Origin: Vibrio chagasii
GTDB taxonomy: Bacteria; Pseudomonadota; Gammaproteobacteria; Enterobacterales; Vibrionaceae
DNA length: 64,000 nucleotides
Reading direction: 5' to 3'
NCBI RefSeq assembly: GCF_024347355.1
Contig: NZ_AP025465.1
Location: 2,170,001-2,234,000, forward strand
Of the stretch, positions 29,114 to 39,945 are shown one piece after another. Both the position numbers and the translations under genes were made by a program. Below the pieces are notes generated by a model. It saw only the letters and a list, made by a program, of their open reading frames with translations, was not told the DNA's origin and searched no databases. How positions within the stretch are numbered: position 1 is the stretch's first letter; every line of letters begins with the position of its first letter.

Positions 29114-30019
29114 ATGACTAATGGTGCAAAAACGATGGACACTTTACCTCTAAGACTTGGATTAACTATGTGGTCTCACTCTGAGTGGCAAAGTCAGTTC
29201 TATGGCAAGGGTACAAAGCCTGCGGAACGCCTAGAAAAATACACCCAAGTTTTTCATACCGTTGAAGGCAACACGACCTTTTACGCGACGCCGAGTATGT
29301 CGACCGTTCATAACTGGAAAGCGGCAAGTCACGATGATTTCAAGTTCACCTTCAAATTGCCCAAATTCATTACCCACCAGCAACAATTGAGACACTGCCA
29401 AGCCGAACTCAAAGAGTTCTTGATGACCATGTCGCCACTGCACGACCGCATAGGTCAATGGACGATTCAGCTACCACACAGCTTTGAACCTAGCATGCTT
29501 CCTACTCTGCAAAAATTTTGCACCTTGTTTCCAAAGGAGATGCAGCTCGGCGTTGAAGTTCGCCATTTAGGCTTCTTTGATAAAGGCGATGCTGAAAAAC
29601 GCTTTAACCAATGGCTCGTGGAAGAAGGCATTAACCGCATCATTATGGATAGTCGCCCTGTTTTTTCTGCGCCGCCAACCACAGAAGCGGTAAGCGATGC
29701 GCACCAGAAAAAGCCACGCGTGCCCGTTCATGCCATTGCAACGGCCAACAACCCGATGATCCGTTTTATTGGTCACCCTGACCAAGCGCCAAATATCGAA
29801 TTTTTCAAACCTTGGTTTAGCAAAATCCCCCAGTGGTTAAGTGACGGCAAACAACCGTATCTAATGATCCACACTCCAGACAACAATCATGCGCCGGAAC
29901 TCGCGATCGCCATCTATGAGTTATTGCAACAGCAAGTGTCTGAAAATACGTCACTATTACTACCTGACCTGGAACAATTTCCAGCTCAGAAAGGCAATCA
30001 TCAAATCTCGATGTTTTAA
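29114..30019 (+). CDS. DUF72 (YecE) family protein
   Basis: A TIM-barrel protein of about 301 residues in the DUF72/YecE family: LRLGLTMWSHSEWQSQFYGKGT at the start, FHTVEGNTTFYATPS, FKFTFKLPKFITH and GVEVRHLGFF are family signatures. Its biochemical role is not known. It starts divergently from aspS across about 300 bases that show no other gene. ATG 29114 is taken; a GTG directly before it and an ATG at 29134 are alternatives, and none has a strong ribosome site. Confidence 0.88.
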   Translation: MTNGAKTMDTLPLRLGLTMWSHSEWQSQFYGKGTKPAERLEKYTQVFHTVEGNTTFYATPSMSTVHNWKAASHDDFKFTFKLPKFITHQQQLRHCQAELKEFLMTMSPLHDRIGQWTIQLPHSFEPSMLPTLQKFCTLFPKEMQLGVEVRHLGFFDKGDAEKRFNQWLVEEGINRIIMDSRPVFSAPPTTEAVSDAHQKKPRVPVHAIATANNPMIRFIGHPDQAPNIEFFKPWFSKIPQWLSDGKQPYLMIHTPDNNHAPELAIAIYELLQQQVSENTSLLLPDLEQFPAQKGNHQISMF

Positions 30020-30140
30020 GGCTTCTTGTACTTACAACAGTAATCCTCAGCTGTAATCTGAGTTTTCGTGACAGCAGTCCTATTTTTTCGTAAAATACGC
30101 CCCCTTTTATTTGGTACGAGTTTTATACCAATAACGCTGA

Positions 30141-30887
<747 letters not shown>

Positions 30888-30977
30888 CGCGCAAACTCGG
30901 TTAGCTCGTACTAGAACGTCATCCTCACCGTAGTGAATGACACGATAACTTTTACACCACCAATTCAGTGAAAAACT

Positions 30978-31949
30978 ATGTTTAATTTTGCCAATTTTTA
31001 TCAACTTATTGCCCAAGATACTCGTCTACAGCCGTGGCTTAATGTTTTGCCACAGCAACTGACGGATTGGCAGAATGCAGAGCACGGTGATTTCGATCGT
31101 TGGTTACGTGCGTTAAACAAGATTCCACAAGACGTGCCAGATCAAGTTGACCTGAAAAATTCAGTGACGATTGGTAGTTCTACGCCATACCACTCAGGTG
31201 AACTGAGAAAGTTAGAAAGCTTATTGAAGACGTTCCACCCATGGAGAAAAGGTCCTTATACCGTTCACGACATCCATATCGATACAGAGTGGCGCAGTGA
31301 CTGGAAATGGGATCGTGTGCTTCCACATATTTCTCCATTGAAGAACCGCTCGGTGCTAGATGTTGGCTGTGGTAACGGCTACCACATGTGGCGCATGCTA
31401 GGTGAAGGGGCTCGCTTAACTGTGGGTATTGATCCTTCTCACCTATTCTTGATTCAATTTGAAGCTATTCGTAAGTTAATGGGCAACGACCAACGTGCTC
31501 ACCTTCTACCTCTAGGTATTGAACAGCTACCAAAACTTGAAGCCTATGACACAGTATTCAGCATGGGCGTGCTATACCACCGTCGTTCGCCGCTTGATCA
31601 TTTAATTCAACTAAAAGACCAATTGGTATCTGGCGGTGAATTAGTGCTGGAGACCTTAGTGATTGAAGGCGATGAGAACGCTGTATTAGTGCCTGTTGAC
31701 CGCTACGCACAAATGAGAAATGTGTACTTCTTCCCTTCTGCTCGCGCCCTGAAGCGCTGGCTTGAACAAGTTGGCTTTAAAGATGTACGCATCGTGGATG
31801 AGAATGTCACAACAATTGGTGAGCAGCGCACAACTGAGTGGATGACACACAACTCTCTGCCAGATTACCTAGATCCAAACGACCCAAGTAAAACGGTTGA
31901 AGGTCACCCGGCGCCGAGACGCGCCATTCTTATCGCAACCAAGCCATAA
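30978..31949 (+). CDS. cmoB: tRNA U34 carboxymethyltransferase CmoB
   Basis: A 323-residue enzyme that transfers the carboxymethyl group from carboxy-SAM to 5-hydroxyuridine-34 in tRNA. SAM motif [20 protein letters not shown] lies near residues 124-143. [18 protein letters not shown] and [15 protein letters not shown] are family blocks. It forms a pair with cmoA; a terminator follows. Confidence 0.97.
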   Translation: MFNFANFYQLIAQDTRLQPWLNVLPQQLTDWQNAEHGDFDRWLRALNKIPQDVPDQVDLKNSVTIGSSTPYHSGELRKLESLLKTFHPWRKGPYTVHDIHIDTEWRSDWKWDRVLPHISPLKNRSVLDVGCGNGYHMWRMLGEGARLTVGIDPSHLFLIQFEAIRKLMGNDQRAHLLPLGIEQLPKLEAYDTVFSMGVLYHRRSPLDHLIQLKDQLVSGGELVLETLVIEGDENAVLVPVDRYAQMRNVYFFPSARALKRWLEQVGFKDVRIVDENVTTIGEQRTTEWMTHNSLPDYLDPNDPSKTVEGHPAPRRAILIATKP

Positions 31950-31998
31950 ACTAAATATTCAAAAGCCCAAATTGCGTCGTAACAAAATTTGTCTCTAG

Positions 31999-32043
31999 AG
32001 CTCATTTATTTTCTAAAACAGAACAATGTTTAATAAATGAGCT
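31999..32043. repeat. 12-bp perfect inverted repeat between cmoB and the retropepsin operon
   Basis: AGCTCATTTATT (31999-32010) and AATAAATGAGCT (32032-32043) pair perfectly across a 21-base loop. It is followed not by T but by ATTTCAAATAG, so it is not a standard terminator. It lies between the cmoB stop and the cmoB terminator. Confidence 0.6.
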
Positions 32044-32108
32044 ATTTCAAATAGCAAAAATTGGCGTAGCGCTCACATTGCGATTCAATATGACCAGACT
32101 CTTACAAT

Positions 32109-32132
32109 AGGATGCTTCACGCATCCTTTTTT
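32109..32132 (+). terminator. Terminator after cmoB
   Basis: A 7-bp stem (AGGATGC with GCATCCT), loop TTCAC, then a T-run. Confidence 0.85.
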
Positions 32133-32188
32133 GTGGGCTAAACTTCTAAATAGTCTGAACTATTCTCTAATTTCCCAAAGGTTTTTTT

Positions 32189-32929
32189 ATGTTTAAGCGA
32201 TTATCGCCAATTGTGGCGGTTGGTTTGCTCTCTGGCTGTACCCTGACTAACGGTGCGGCCTACCACCAAGAAACTCTCGACGCTATTGCCCGCTCTGAGA
32301 CAAACATCGCAAATAAGGTTCAAAATCTTGAACTGCAACTAAGCAATCAAAGTGATTACATTGAAAGCTTAGAAGACGAAATCACAACCCTTTCCCAACA
32401 GCTTGATGTTCACCTAACCAGCATGGAACACAAAGTGATTGAAGAACTGGAAGAAGAAGAGCCAGTAGCAGTTACAGCGGCTCCTGTTGCTCCGACTTCA
32501 CAGCCTACAATCCTTGGCGGCATCGAAAAAGTATCTATCGACTCTATCAAACAAAGCTTCGATGCTCGTGTTGATACTGGTGCTACAACATCATCTTTGA
32601 ATGCTATTGATATCAAAGAATTCGAACGCAATGGCAAAGATTGGGTACGATTCCACCTAGCTGATAAATCACAAGCGACAGAAGATCAAAAATGGATTGA
32701 AGCGCCTGTTGTACGCTATGTGAAAATTCGTCAGTCAACGACCGACCAAGCAGAACGTCGAGCTGTGATCGAACTATGGATTAAAGTTGGAAAAATCCAT
32801 GAAAAAGCGCAATTTACATTGGCGGATCGCTCTCAAATGAGTCACCCTGTATTACTAGGGCGCGAATTTATCAAAGACATCGCGCTAGTAGATGTAAGTA
32901 AACAGTACGTACAAACGGAAGCCAAATAA
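32189..32929 (+). CDS. Retropepsin-like (RimB/DUF785-type) lipoprotein
   Basis: A 246-residue predicted lipoprotein: signal peptide with lipobox LLSGC (Cys17), a coiled coil (about 30-90, with an acidic EELEEEE end), a short linker and a C-terminal domain (about 108-246) of the family often labelled ATP-dependent zinc protease. That label is doubtful here: the visible motif is an aspartic-protease one, VDTGATTSSLNA with Asp129, and a matching HPVLLGREFI block, which is the pattern of retropepsin-like folds. It lies 17 bases before a transglutaminase-7TM gene and an ATP-grasp ligase gene, so a role in cleaving or handling a peptide linkage in the periplasm is inferred. Confidence 0.82.
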   Translation: MFKRLSPIVAVGLLSGCTLTNGAAYHQETLDAIARSETNIANKVQNLELQLSNQSDYIESLEDEITTLSQQLDVHLTSMEHKVIEELEEEEPVAVTAAPVAPTSQPTILGGIEKVSIDSIKQSFDARVDTGATTSSLNAIDIKEFERNGKDWVRFHLADKSQATEDQKWIEAPVVRYVKIRQSTTDQAERRAVIELWIKVGKIHEKAQFTLADRSQMSHPVLLGREFIKDIALVDVSKQYVQTEAK

Positions 32930-32946
32930 CAATAGTAGGGTAAGCT

Positions 32947-34452
32947 ATGACGTCACGAATTCCATTTTATATCTCTATTTTCCTGCTCATTGCAGCAGGT
33001 ATAACACTGAGTATGTTCAGACATACGACTTATGGTGTTCCTTGGACTCCAGGGGAAACCAGACAGGTGTGGGACATTGAAGCTCGTATCGAATTCAATG
33101 CAGTAGGCAAAGAAGCGAAGGTTTCATTAGCGGCTCCTCATACTCAGTCTAACTACACGCTCATCAGCGAGTCAGCTTCATCACCAGGCTACGGTATCTC
33201 TTACTTGAATACCGAATCAGGTCGCCGCGCTGAATGGTCTATCCGCTATGCAGATGGCCCTCAAACCATCTACTACAAAACTCAATTCTTAGTCGATAGC
33301 CAAGCAAAAGTTACTGAGAACCCACCAGAAGGTGAAGTTGCTCAACCAAGCTTCGACGGACCAGAAGAAGCAGCATCGATTGCTTTGATTGACCGCGCAA
33401 CCAAACGTTCAGCGGACAACCTAACCTTCACTCGTGAGCTGATCAAAACGCTAAACGATCCAGACAGCCAAAACTCAGCGCTGCTTCTGAACAACATGAC
33501 CAAAGTAGAAGCGACACACAAGCTACTTTCGGCAGCAAAAATCCACAACAAAGTGGTTGGTGTTATCGAGCTAGAAGATGGTCGCCGTCGTCAATCCATT
33601 CAGAACATGCTCCAAGTTTGGGATAACGATCAGTGGATTCTGTTCTCCCCTGAATCAAGCGAACAACAAGTTCAACCAAATCTACTTATCTGGGATGAGT
33701 CGAACGTATCTCTGTTAGATGTTGTTGGTGGTCAAAACAGTAAAGTTCACTTCTCGATGATTGCTCAAGATATTACTCCTACTGAAGCAACCAACAGTAA
33801 AGTCTCTGCAGACCAATTATTGAACCTATCGATTCACAGCCTACCGCTAGAAGAGCAAGCGATGTTTAAAACCATCATGCTAATTCCAATCGGTGCTCTG
33901 ATTGTTGTGTTCTTACGCGTTATCATCGGGTTGAAAACATCTGGTACCTTCATGCCAGTTCTGATTGCAGTAGCCTTTGTTCAAACACAACTGGTTACGG
34001 GTATTGTCGGTTTCTTACTGATTGTCGGCACAGGCCTTATTATTCGTAGCTACTTATCCAAGCTCAACCTACTGCTGGTTGCCAGGATATCCGCGGTGAT
34101 TATCACGGTAATCATGATTATTTCCGTGTTTACCGTGGTTGCTTTCAAAGTGGGTCTGACTGAAGGTCTATCTATTACGTTCTTCCCAATGATCATCCTA
34201 TCTTGGACTATCGAACGTATGTCTATCCTATGGGAAGAAGAAGGCGCGAAAGAAGTTGTTCTTCAAGGTGGTGGCTCACTATTGACTGCCGTACTTGTTT
34301 ACTTAGCAATGACTAACCCGTTCATTCAACACCTAACATTTAACTTTATCGGTCTACAACTGATTGTCCTAGGTGGTATTTTACTACTAGGTACTTACAC
34401 TGGTTACCGCTTAACTGAGCTACGTCGCTTTAAACCGCTAGCGGAGGATTAA
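32947..34452 (+). CDS. Inactive transglutaminase fused to 7 membrane helices
   Basis: A 501-residue membrane protein. One N-terminal helix (about 6-25) leads to a periplasmic region (about 30-305) that includes a transglutaminase-like part (NMTKVEATHKLLSAAKI, GVIELEDGRRRQSIQNMLQVW) without the usual Cys-His-Asp triad. The last 190 residues form about six or seven helices (KTIMLIPIGALIVVFLRV; LKTSGTFMPVLIAVAFV), as in the family of 7TM domains fused to dead transglutaminases. It sits between the retropepsin-like lipoprotein and the ATP-grasp ligase with gaps of 17 and 3 bases. It may hold substrate or partner proteins at the membrane; its role is not known. Confidence 0.85.
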   Translation: MTSRIPFYISIFLLIAAGITLSMFRHTTYGVPWTPGETRQVWDIEARIEFNAVGKEAKVSLAAPHTQSNYTLISESASSPGYGISYLNTESGRRAEWSIRYADGPQTIYYKTQFLVDSQAKVTENPPEGEVAQPSFDGPEEAASIALIDRATKRSADNLTFTRELIKTLNDPDSQNSALLLNNMTKVEATHKLLSAAKIHNKVVGVIELEDGRRRQSIQNMLQVWDNDQWILFSPESSEQQVQPNLLIWDESNVSLLDVVGGQNSKVHFSMIAQDITPTEATNSKVSADQLLNLSIHSLPLEEQAMFKTIMLIPIGALIVVFLRVIIGLKTSGTFMPVLIAVAFVQTQLVTGIVGFLLIVGTGLIIRSYLSKLNLLLVARISAVIITVIMIISVFTVVAFKVGLTEGLSITFFPMIILSWTIERMSILWEEEGAKEVVLQGGGSLLTAVLVYLAMTNPFIQHLTFNFIGLQLIVLGGILLLGTYTGYRLTELRRFKPLAED

Positions 34453-34455
34453 GTT

Positions 34456-35436
34456 ATGTTTGAACAGTTTACTTCGCCGTTTAAGTTGAAAGACAAAGGC
34501 ATCATGGGGATGAACAAGCGTAACCATAGCTATATTGGTCGCTACAATGATCGCTCCAAGTATCCGTTAGTTGATGACAAGCTAAAGACTAAAATCATCG
34601 CTGAACAAGCTGGGGCAACTGTACCTAAGCTTATCGGCGTGATCAGTCACCAAGCTGAAGTAAAGACAATCCATAAGATGGTAAAAGAGTGGCCTGGTTT
34701 TGTAATCAAGCCGGCTCAAGGGAGTGGTGGTAAGGGTATCCTTGTCATCACCTCACACAAAGACGGCGTTTATACTAAGCCGTCTGGCTCAACCATTAAC
34801 GAAGAAGATGTAGAGCGTCACATCAGTAACGCTCTTGCAGGTCTTTTCTCGCTAGGTGGTAAGAACGACGTTGCCGTAGTAGAAAACCTGATTAAGTTTG
34901 ACGAATGTTTTGACGGTTTCAGTTATGAGGGCGTGCCAGATGTACGAATCATTGTATTCAAAGGCTACCCTGTGATGGCGATGATGCGCCTTTCTACTTC
35001 AGCTTCTGATGGCAAGGCTAACCTTCACCAAGGTGCTGTTGGTGTAGGGATTGACATTGCAACAGGCAAAGCGGTGCGAGCGGTTCAGTTTGACCAACCG
35101 GTGACGCACCACCCAGATACAGGTAAAGAACTGGCACTGCTGCAAGTTCCTCACTGGGAAAAGCTGCTGATTCTTGCATCAAGCGCTTGGGAAATGACTG
35201 GCTTGGGTTACATGGGTACGGACATGGTTTTAGACCAAGAAGAAGGCCCAATGGTACTTGAACTTAATGCTCGCCCAGGTTTGGCTATCCAAATCGCCAA
35301 CGGCGCAGGTCTACTTCCTAGATTACAGCATATTGAAAACCTTGGTACACCCGCTGAATACCCAAAACCTGCTCAGCGCGTTGCTTACGCTGCAAAACAA
35401 TTTGGTGTTCACAGTAATGAGATTGTTTCAAGCTAA
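34456..35436 (+). CDS. ATP-grasp alpha-L-glutamate ligase-like protein
   Basis: A 326-residue cytoplasmic ATP-grasp enzyme of the RimK-like group. The ATP-binding loops are in GFVIKPAQGSGGKGILVI (about residues 79-96) and the Mg-binding end is VLELNARPGLAIQIAN near 268-283. RimK-type enzymes add glutamate or other amino acids to a carboxyl group; the acceptor here is unknown. It starts 3 bases past the membrane-protein gene, so the three genes form one tight operon closed by a shared terminator. Start ATG 34456. Confidence 0.88.
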   Translation: MFEQFTSPFKLKDKGIMGMNKRNHSYIGRYNDRSKYPLVDDKLKTKIIAEQAGATVPKLIGVISHQAEVKTIHKMVKEWPGFVIKPAQGSGGKGILVITSHKDGVYTKPSGSTINEEDVERHISNALAGLFSLGGKNDVAVVENLIKFDECFDGFSYEGVPDVRIIVFKGYPVMAMMRLSTSASDGKANLHQGAVGVGIDIATGKAVRAVQFDQPVTHHPDTGKELALLQVPHWEKLLILASSAWEMTGLGYMGTDMVLDQEEGPMVLELNARPGLAIQIANGAGLLPRLQHIENLGTPAEYPKPAQRVAYAAKQFGVHSNEIVSS

Positions 35437-35503
35437 GCCTACAACTGAACAGAGAACTCAATCAGTTGCTAGCTTGCTAACTCAATAATTACCAAGCTCA
35501 ATA

Positions 35504-35541
35504 AAAAAGCCGCATAACTCTGAGAGTTATGCGGCTTTTTA
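35504..35541. terminator. Bidirectional terminator between the ligase operon and fdhA
   Basis: A perfect 18-bp stem (35504-35521 with 35525-35542; starts AAAAAGCCGCATAACTCT) with a 3-base loop and T-runs on both strands, between two convergent transcription units. Confidence 0.9.
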
Positions 35542-35565
35542 GTACCTGCTATTTAACGGATTGGG

Positions 35566-38500
35566 CTAAACCTCTATAACTTCAATTACAGGCTCTCGAA
35601 TGGGATCAATGCGTACTGCCGCCACCTTGAATTCTGGGATCTTAGCATGTGGATCGGTCGCGGTTGTTGTCAAACGGTTCACTGGAGACTCTACAAAGTG
35701 GAATGGAATAAACACCACCCCTTTTTGCATTCGCTTCGTCACAAACGCTGCAATCTCAATCTCGCCGCGACGTGTTGATACCTTGAGCATTTGACCATTC
35801 GAAATCCCCAATGCCTCGGCATCATGAACACTGACCATCGCACACGGTCCTGCTAGGTTATCCAAGCCTTTGGTTTTACGCGTCATGGTTCCAGTATGGA
35901 ACTGCTCTAAAATACGCCCGGTCGTAAGCACCAACGGGTACTCTTCGTCCGGTAGCTCAGCCGCATAACGAAACGGAATGGCCTCCATTTGGCCACGTCC
36001 ACGAGTAAACTGGGTTTGGTGCATGATACGAGTGCCATCAGGGTTGTTCTTATTGCTTGGCCATTGCACACCATTCACCGTAATATTCTCCCAACGTAAA
36101 CCTGCGTACTGTGGTGTTACGCGAGCAATCTCGTTAGTGATATCGGCAACCGACTGGTAGTTCCAGCCGCCACCCATAGCATTTGCCAGCATTTGAATGA
36201 TGGCCCAATCTTCCTTCGCTTCCCCCGGTGGTAATACCGCAGGGTTAATACGCTGAACACGTCGCTCAGTATTGGTAAAGTGACCAGACTTCTCAGCGAA
36301 TGAGCAAGATGGCAGAACCACATCCGCATACTGCGCCGTTTCAGTTAAGAAGATGTCTTGCACAACAAGGAAATCCAACGCCTCAAGTCCTTCAATCACG
36401 TGCGCTTGATTTGGGTCACTCAATACGGGGGTTTCACCCATCACGTATAAGGCTCGAACTTCTCGGTTACATGCACCGTCAATAATTTCGGTGAGTGTTA
36501 GTCCGGTCTCCGCTGGTAAATCAGTAATGCCCCACTCCATCGCAAACTTTTGACGCACTATTGGGTTATAGACCTTCTGATACCCAGGTAGGTTATTTGG
36601 CAATGCCCCCATATCACACGCACCTTGAACATTGGATTGACCGCGCAACGGGTTGATACCGCCCCCTTCAATGCCGATATTGCCACACAGGAGCTGCAGG
36701 TTAGCAATGGAGCGAACATTATCGTGCCCAGTCGTGTGTTGCGTAATGCCCATGGAGTAATACACCGCCGTGCGCTTTGCGGTACCAATCAAGCGCGCCA
36801 TCGCGAAAATGTCTTCAGCTTTAACGCCTGTCACCAGTTCGACTTTGTCTAGTGAGTAACTTGGCGACATTACCTCTTGCAATAAGGTATCAAAGCCATC
36901 CACACGATCTTCGATATATTCTTGGTCATACCAACCATGTTTGATGATTTGCTGCATCACACCGTTGATTAACATCACGTCTGTACCCGGTCGATGTGCT
37001 AAGTAAAGCTCTGCGTGATCAGCGATATCGATTCTCTTAGGGTCTGCGACAATCAAACGCGCACCGTTATGTCTTACCGCCTGCTTTATGTGCGAGCCAA
37101 TAATCGGGTGTGCGGATGTAGTATCAGAACCTATGATGAAGATGACATCCGAGTGTTTGATGCTTGGAATGTCATTAGTCATCGCCCCACTGCCCAGAGA
37201 AGCCTCAAGCCCAGTTACCGTTGAAGCATGGCAAAGGCGAGCACAATGGTCGACGTTGTTAGTACCAAGTTCACGACGAACGAATTTTTGGAACGCATAG
37301 TTATCTTCATTGGTAGTTTTAGCCGAAGAGAAACCGGCTAGTGCATTACTGCCAAAGCCTTGTTTAATCGAAGTGAACTTATCGGCAATCAGCGCGATAG
37401 CTTCTTCCCAACTCGCAGGTTGTAACCAGCCATCTTTACGAATCAATGGGGTTGTGAGGCGAGCATCACTACTCACGAAGTCAAAACCAAAACGCCCCTT
37501 AACACACAACATGCCTTCGTTAACCGGAGAGTCACCACCTTCGATATAACGAATCTTATTCTTCGCTTCATCGATATGCATGGTTAGCTTACAGCCCACA
37601 CCACAGTAGGTGCAGATGGTATCGACCGTCTTAAGAACGTCGGTGTCACCTTGCTTTCTATCACGAGCATCCACCATGGCACCGGTTGGACAGGCTTGAA
37701 TACACTGGCCACAACTGATGCAGCGGTTGGCATCGAAAATTATAAATTCAGAGCTATTGTCGACAGCAAACTTCTGTCTTGTTGAACCCACTTTCGCTTC
37801 TTCTGCGCGAATAGCTTGCCAGCTTTCATTTGAAGCAATATCGATTTTGTATTCTGGGTGTGTCTGCGTTGCTTTGTATTCGGTTGAAAAGTCTCGTAGG
37901 TCGCAGTTCGTGTTGGCTTGGCAACCGCACTCTAGACATCTTGCCGCTTCTGCAATGGCATCGGCATTGTCAAAACCAGTTTCGACTTCTTCAAAGCTTT
38001 GCTCACGCTGCTCTGGCGTCAGCTCTGGCATAATCTTACGAGCCATGCGTTGTATCGATTTATATTGCTCAGGGTCGACCGCTTTAAGCTCCTTATGCTT
38101 TCTAGAGTTAAACGGTTTTGCTGGGATATTATCCATATCACCATTAAAAAATCGGTCGATTGCTTGCGCGGCAATTCGCCCGTCTCCTACTGCTTCAACT
38201 GCAGTAGCAGGCCCGCGTCGGAAGTCACCGATACTAAATATATTACCCTGACCTGTGTGCATGGTTTGCGGATCAGCATCCGCGGTGTTCCAGCGAGTTA
38301 GTGGGATATCAATCTCTTCGTTATCCATGAAACTTAGATCTGGCTTTTGCGATACAGCAGCGATGACCGTATCGAATGCTTCAACAAAAAACTCACCTGT
38401 TGGTTTAGAGCTACGACGGCCAGACGCATCAGCAGGGCCAAGCGCCATGCGCTCTAATCGAATTTCTGATACATGGCCATTTTCATCAGCGATATTCTCA

Positions 38501-39646
38501 GCTGGGTTAGTCAAGAAGTGGAACTTAACGCCTTCATGCTCCGCCTCTTCGATTTCGTAATCTTCCGCTGGCATTTCGTCTCGCGTGCGACGATAGATGA
38601 GTGTGGTATCAGCACCATCACGCACTGCGGTTCGTGCGCAGTCAATTGCGGTATTACCACCGCCAATCACCGCCACTTTTTTGCCCGTAGTGAACTGTTT
38701 ATCGGTGACATAATCTTTCAGGTAATCAACACCTAAATAGCAGCCACCAAGGTCACTACCGGGATAATTCATTTCAACAGCTTGTGATGCACCTACAGCT
38801 AAGCAGACCGCATCGAAATCACGACAAAGAGCTGACAAGGTGAAATCGACACCGAGCTTCTTGTCACACTCTACAACCATTCCGTTACGACACATCAGTT
38901 CGATTTCTTTGTCTAGAATGGACTTAGGTAAGCGATATTCTGGGATACCATAACGTAACCAGCCACCAGCTTTAGGCATCGACTCATATACACTTACATC
39001 ATAACCCTCATTCGATAGGTAATAGCCCGCCGTTAAGCCACCAGGGCCACTCCCAACTATCGCTATACTTTTGCCTTTACTCGCCTTCTTCGCAGGCATG
39101 TAGCTCTCTTGAGCAGCCAAATCTGCATCGGCTGCGTGTCGCTTGAGTTGGCGAATCGCAATCGAATCATCGACTAAGTTTCTTCGACACTCGGTTTCAC
39201 AAAAGGCCGGGCACACACGACCGATCGATCGATAGTGGCATCGGCAGTGTTTTCTTAATCACTTCGATCGCTTTGGTATGATCATTTTGAGCGATGTGAT
39301 GAAGATAGGATTGAATATCGACTCCCGCCGGGCAAGCGGTTTGGCATGGCGCTTCACAGTCAGCATAATGGTCTGCCATGATTCGATTCAACGCACCCTG
39401 TCTGTGAGAGGTTAGCTGTTTAGATTGAGTTGTGATGTTCAAGCCGTTGGACACTTCAAGTTCACAGGAACGAGTCATTCCCACACCATCCACTTCAACC
39501 ACACACAGATCGCACGGGACTTTATCCCCAGTCTTATTCAAACCGCATAGAGATGGGATCTCTAGACCACATGTTTTTGCCGCCTCAAGCACAGTCTGCC
39601 CTTGTTCGACGATTCGAAATTTCCCATCAATAACGATCTGAATCAT
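35566..39646 (-). pseudogene. fdhA: Fused formate dehydrogenase alpha subunit, frameshifted
   Basis: Two overlapping frames make up one gene. The 5' frame (39646-39197, from MIQIVIDGKFR) carries a 2Fe-2S ferredoxin domain (CGLNKTGDKVPCDLC) and the start of a GltD-like domain, ending out of frame at LPMPLSID. The 3' frame (39216-35566) resumes at CPAFCETECRRN and contains the FAD/NAD oxidoreductase part (IAIVGSGPGGLTAGYYL), 4Fe-4S motifs (CISCGQCIQACPTGAM), the 4Fe-4S site of the molybdopterin domain (CTYCGVGCKL) and the catalytic Cys in HCARLCHAS (Cys, not Sec), to the end. Rejoined it would be about 1360 residues. The break is a third copy of CGAT at 39222-39233; two copies restore the frame. 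It would oxidise formate with electrons passed to NAD(P) or similar. The start at 39646 has TAGGA upstream. Confidence 0.88.
39222..39233. repeat. (CGAT)3 tetranucleotide tract that shifts the fdhA frame
   Basis: Three tandem CGAT copies. With two copies the minus strand reads LSIGRVCPAF, the expected family sequence; with three it reads LSIDRSC and stops soon after. The tract also contains two GATC sites. Confidence 0.85.
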
Positions 39647-39850
39647 ATTGAGTCCTACCTTCAAGTTTGCGTACGAGTCACGCTCAAAAATAATTATCGG
39701 CACGGTATTACAAGAGTGCCGCCACTCATTACCATACATTAAATGTGGTTTGTGCGTGTGACTTCAAACAAGTTCTATTGAGATTAACCACATAGTATGA
39801 GTGGTCTTATCAGTTATTCAAAAAGGCTAGATTCGAGACATAAAAAAGCC

Positions 39851-39862
39851 CCTACGATGAGG
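39851..39862 (+). repeat. Left target-site duplication of IS element 2
   Basis: CCTACGATGAGG, repeated exactly at 41293-41304. It covers the loop of the mukB terminator. Confidence 0.93.
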
Positions 39863-39911
39863 CAATGTAGATCAGATAAGGATCGGTTGACCGATCCTTC
39901 TTCTGAGAGAT

Positions 39912-39945
39912 AATCGGAAGCCTGTTTCTAGGCTTCCGATTTTTT
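39912..39945 (+). terminator. Insulating hairpin before the transposase start (element 2)
   Basis: A perfect 12-bp stem (AATCGGAAGCCT at 39912-39923 with AGGCTTCCGATT at 39930-39941), 6-base loop, then T up to the ATG at 39946. It has the same layout as in element 1 but unrelated stem sequence, so the structure is conserved and not the bases. Confidence 0.85.

Noticed and set aside
37718..38251. 177-codon plus-strand frame opposite the formate dehydrogenase gene
   Set aside because: It is a shadow of the clearly coding minus strand.
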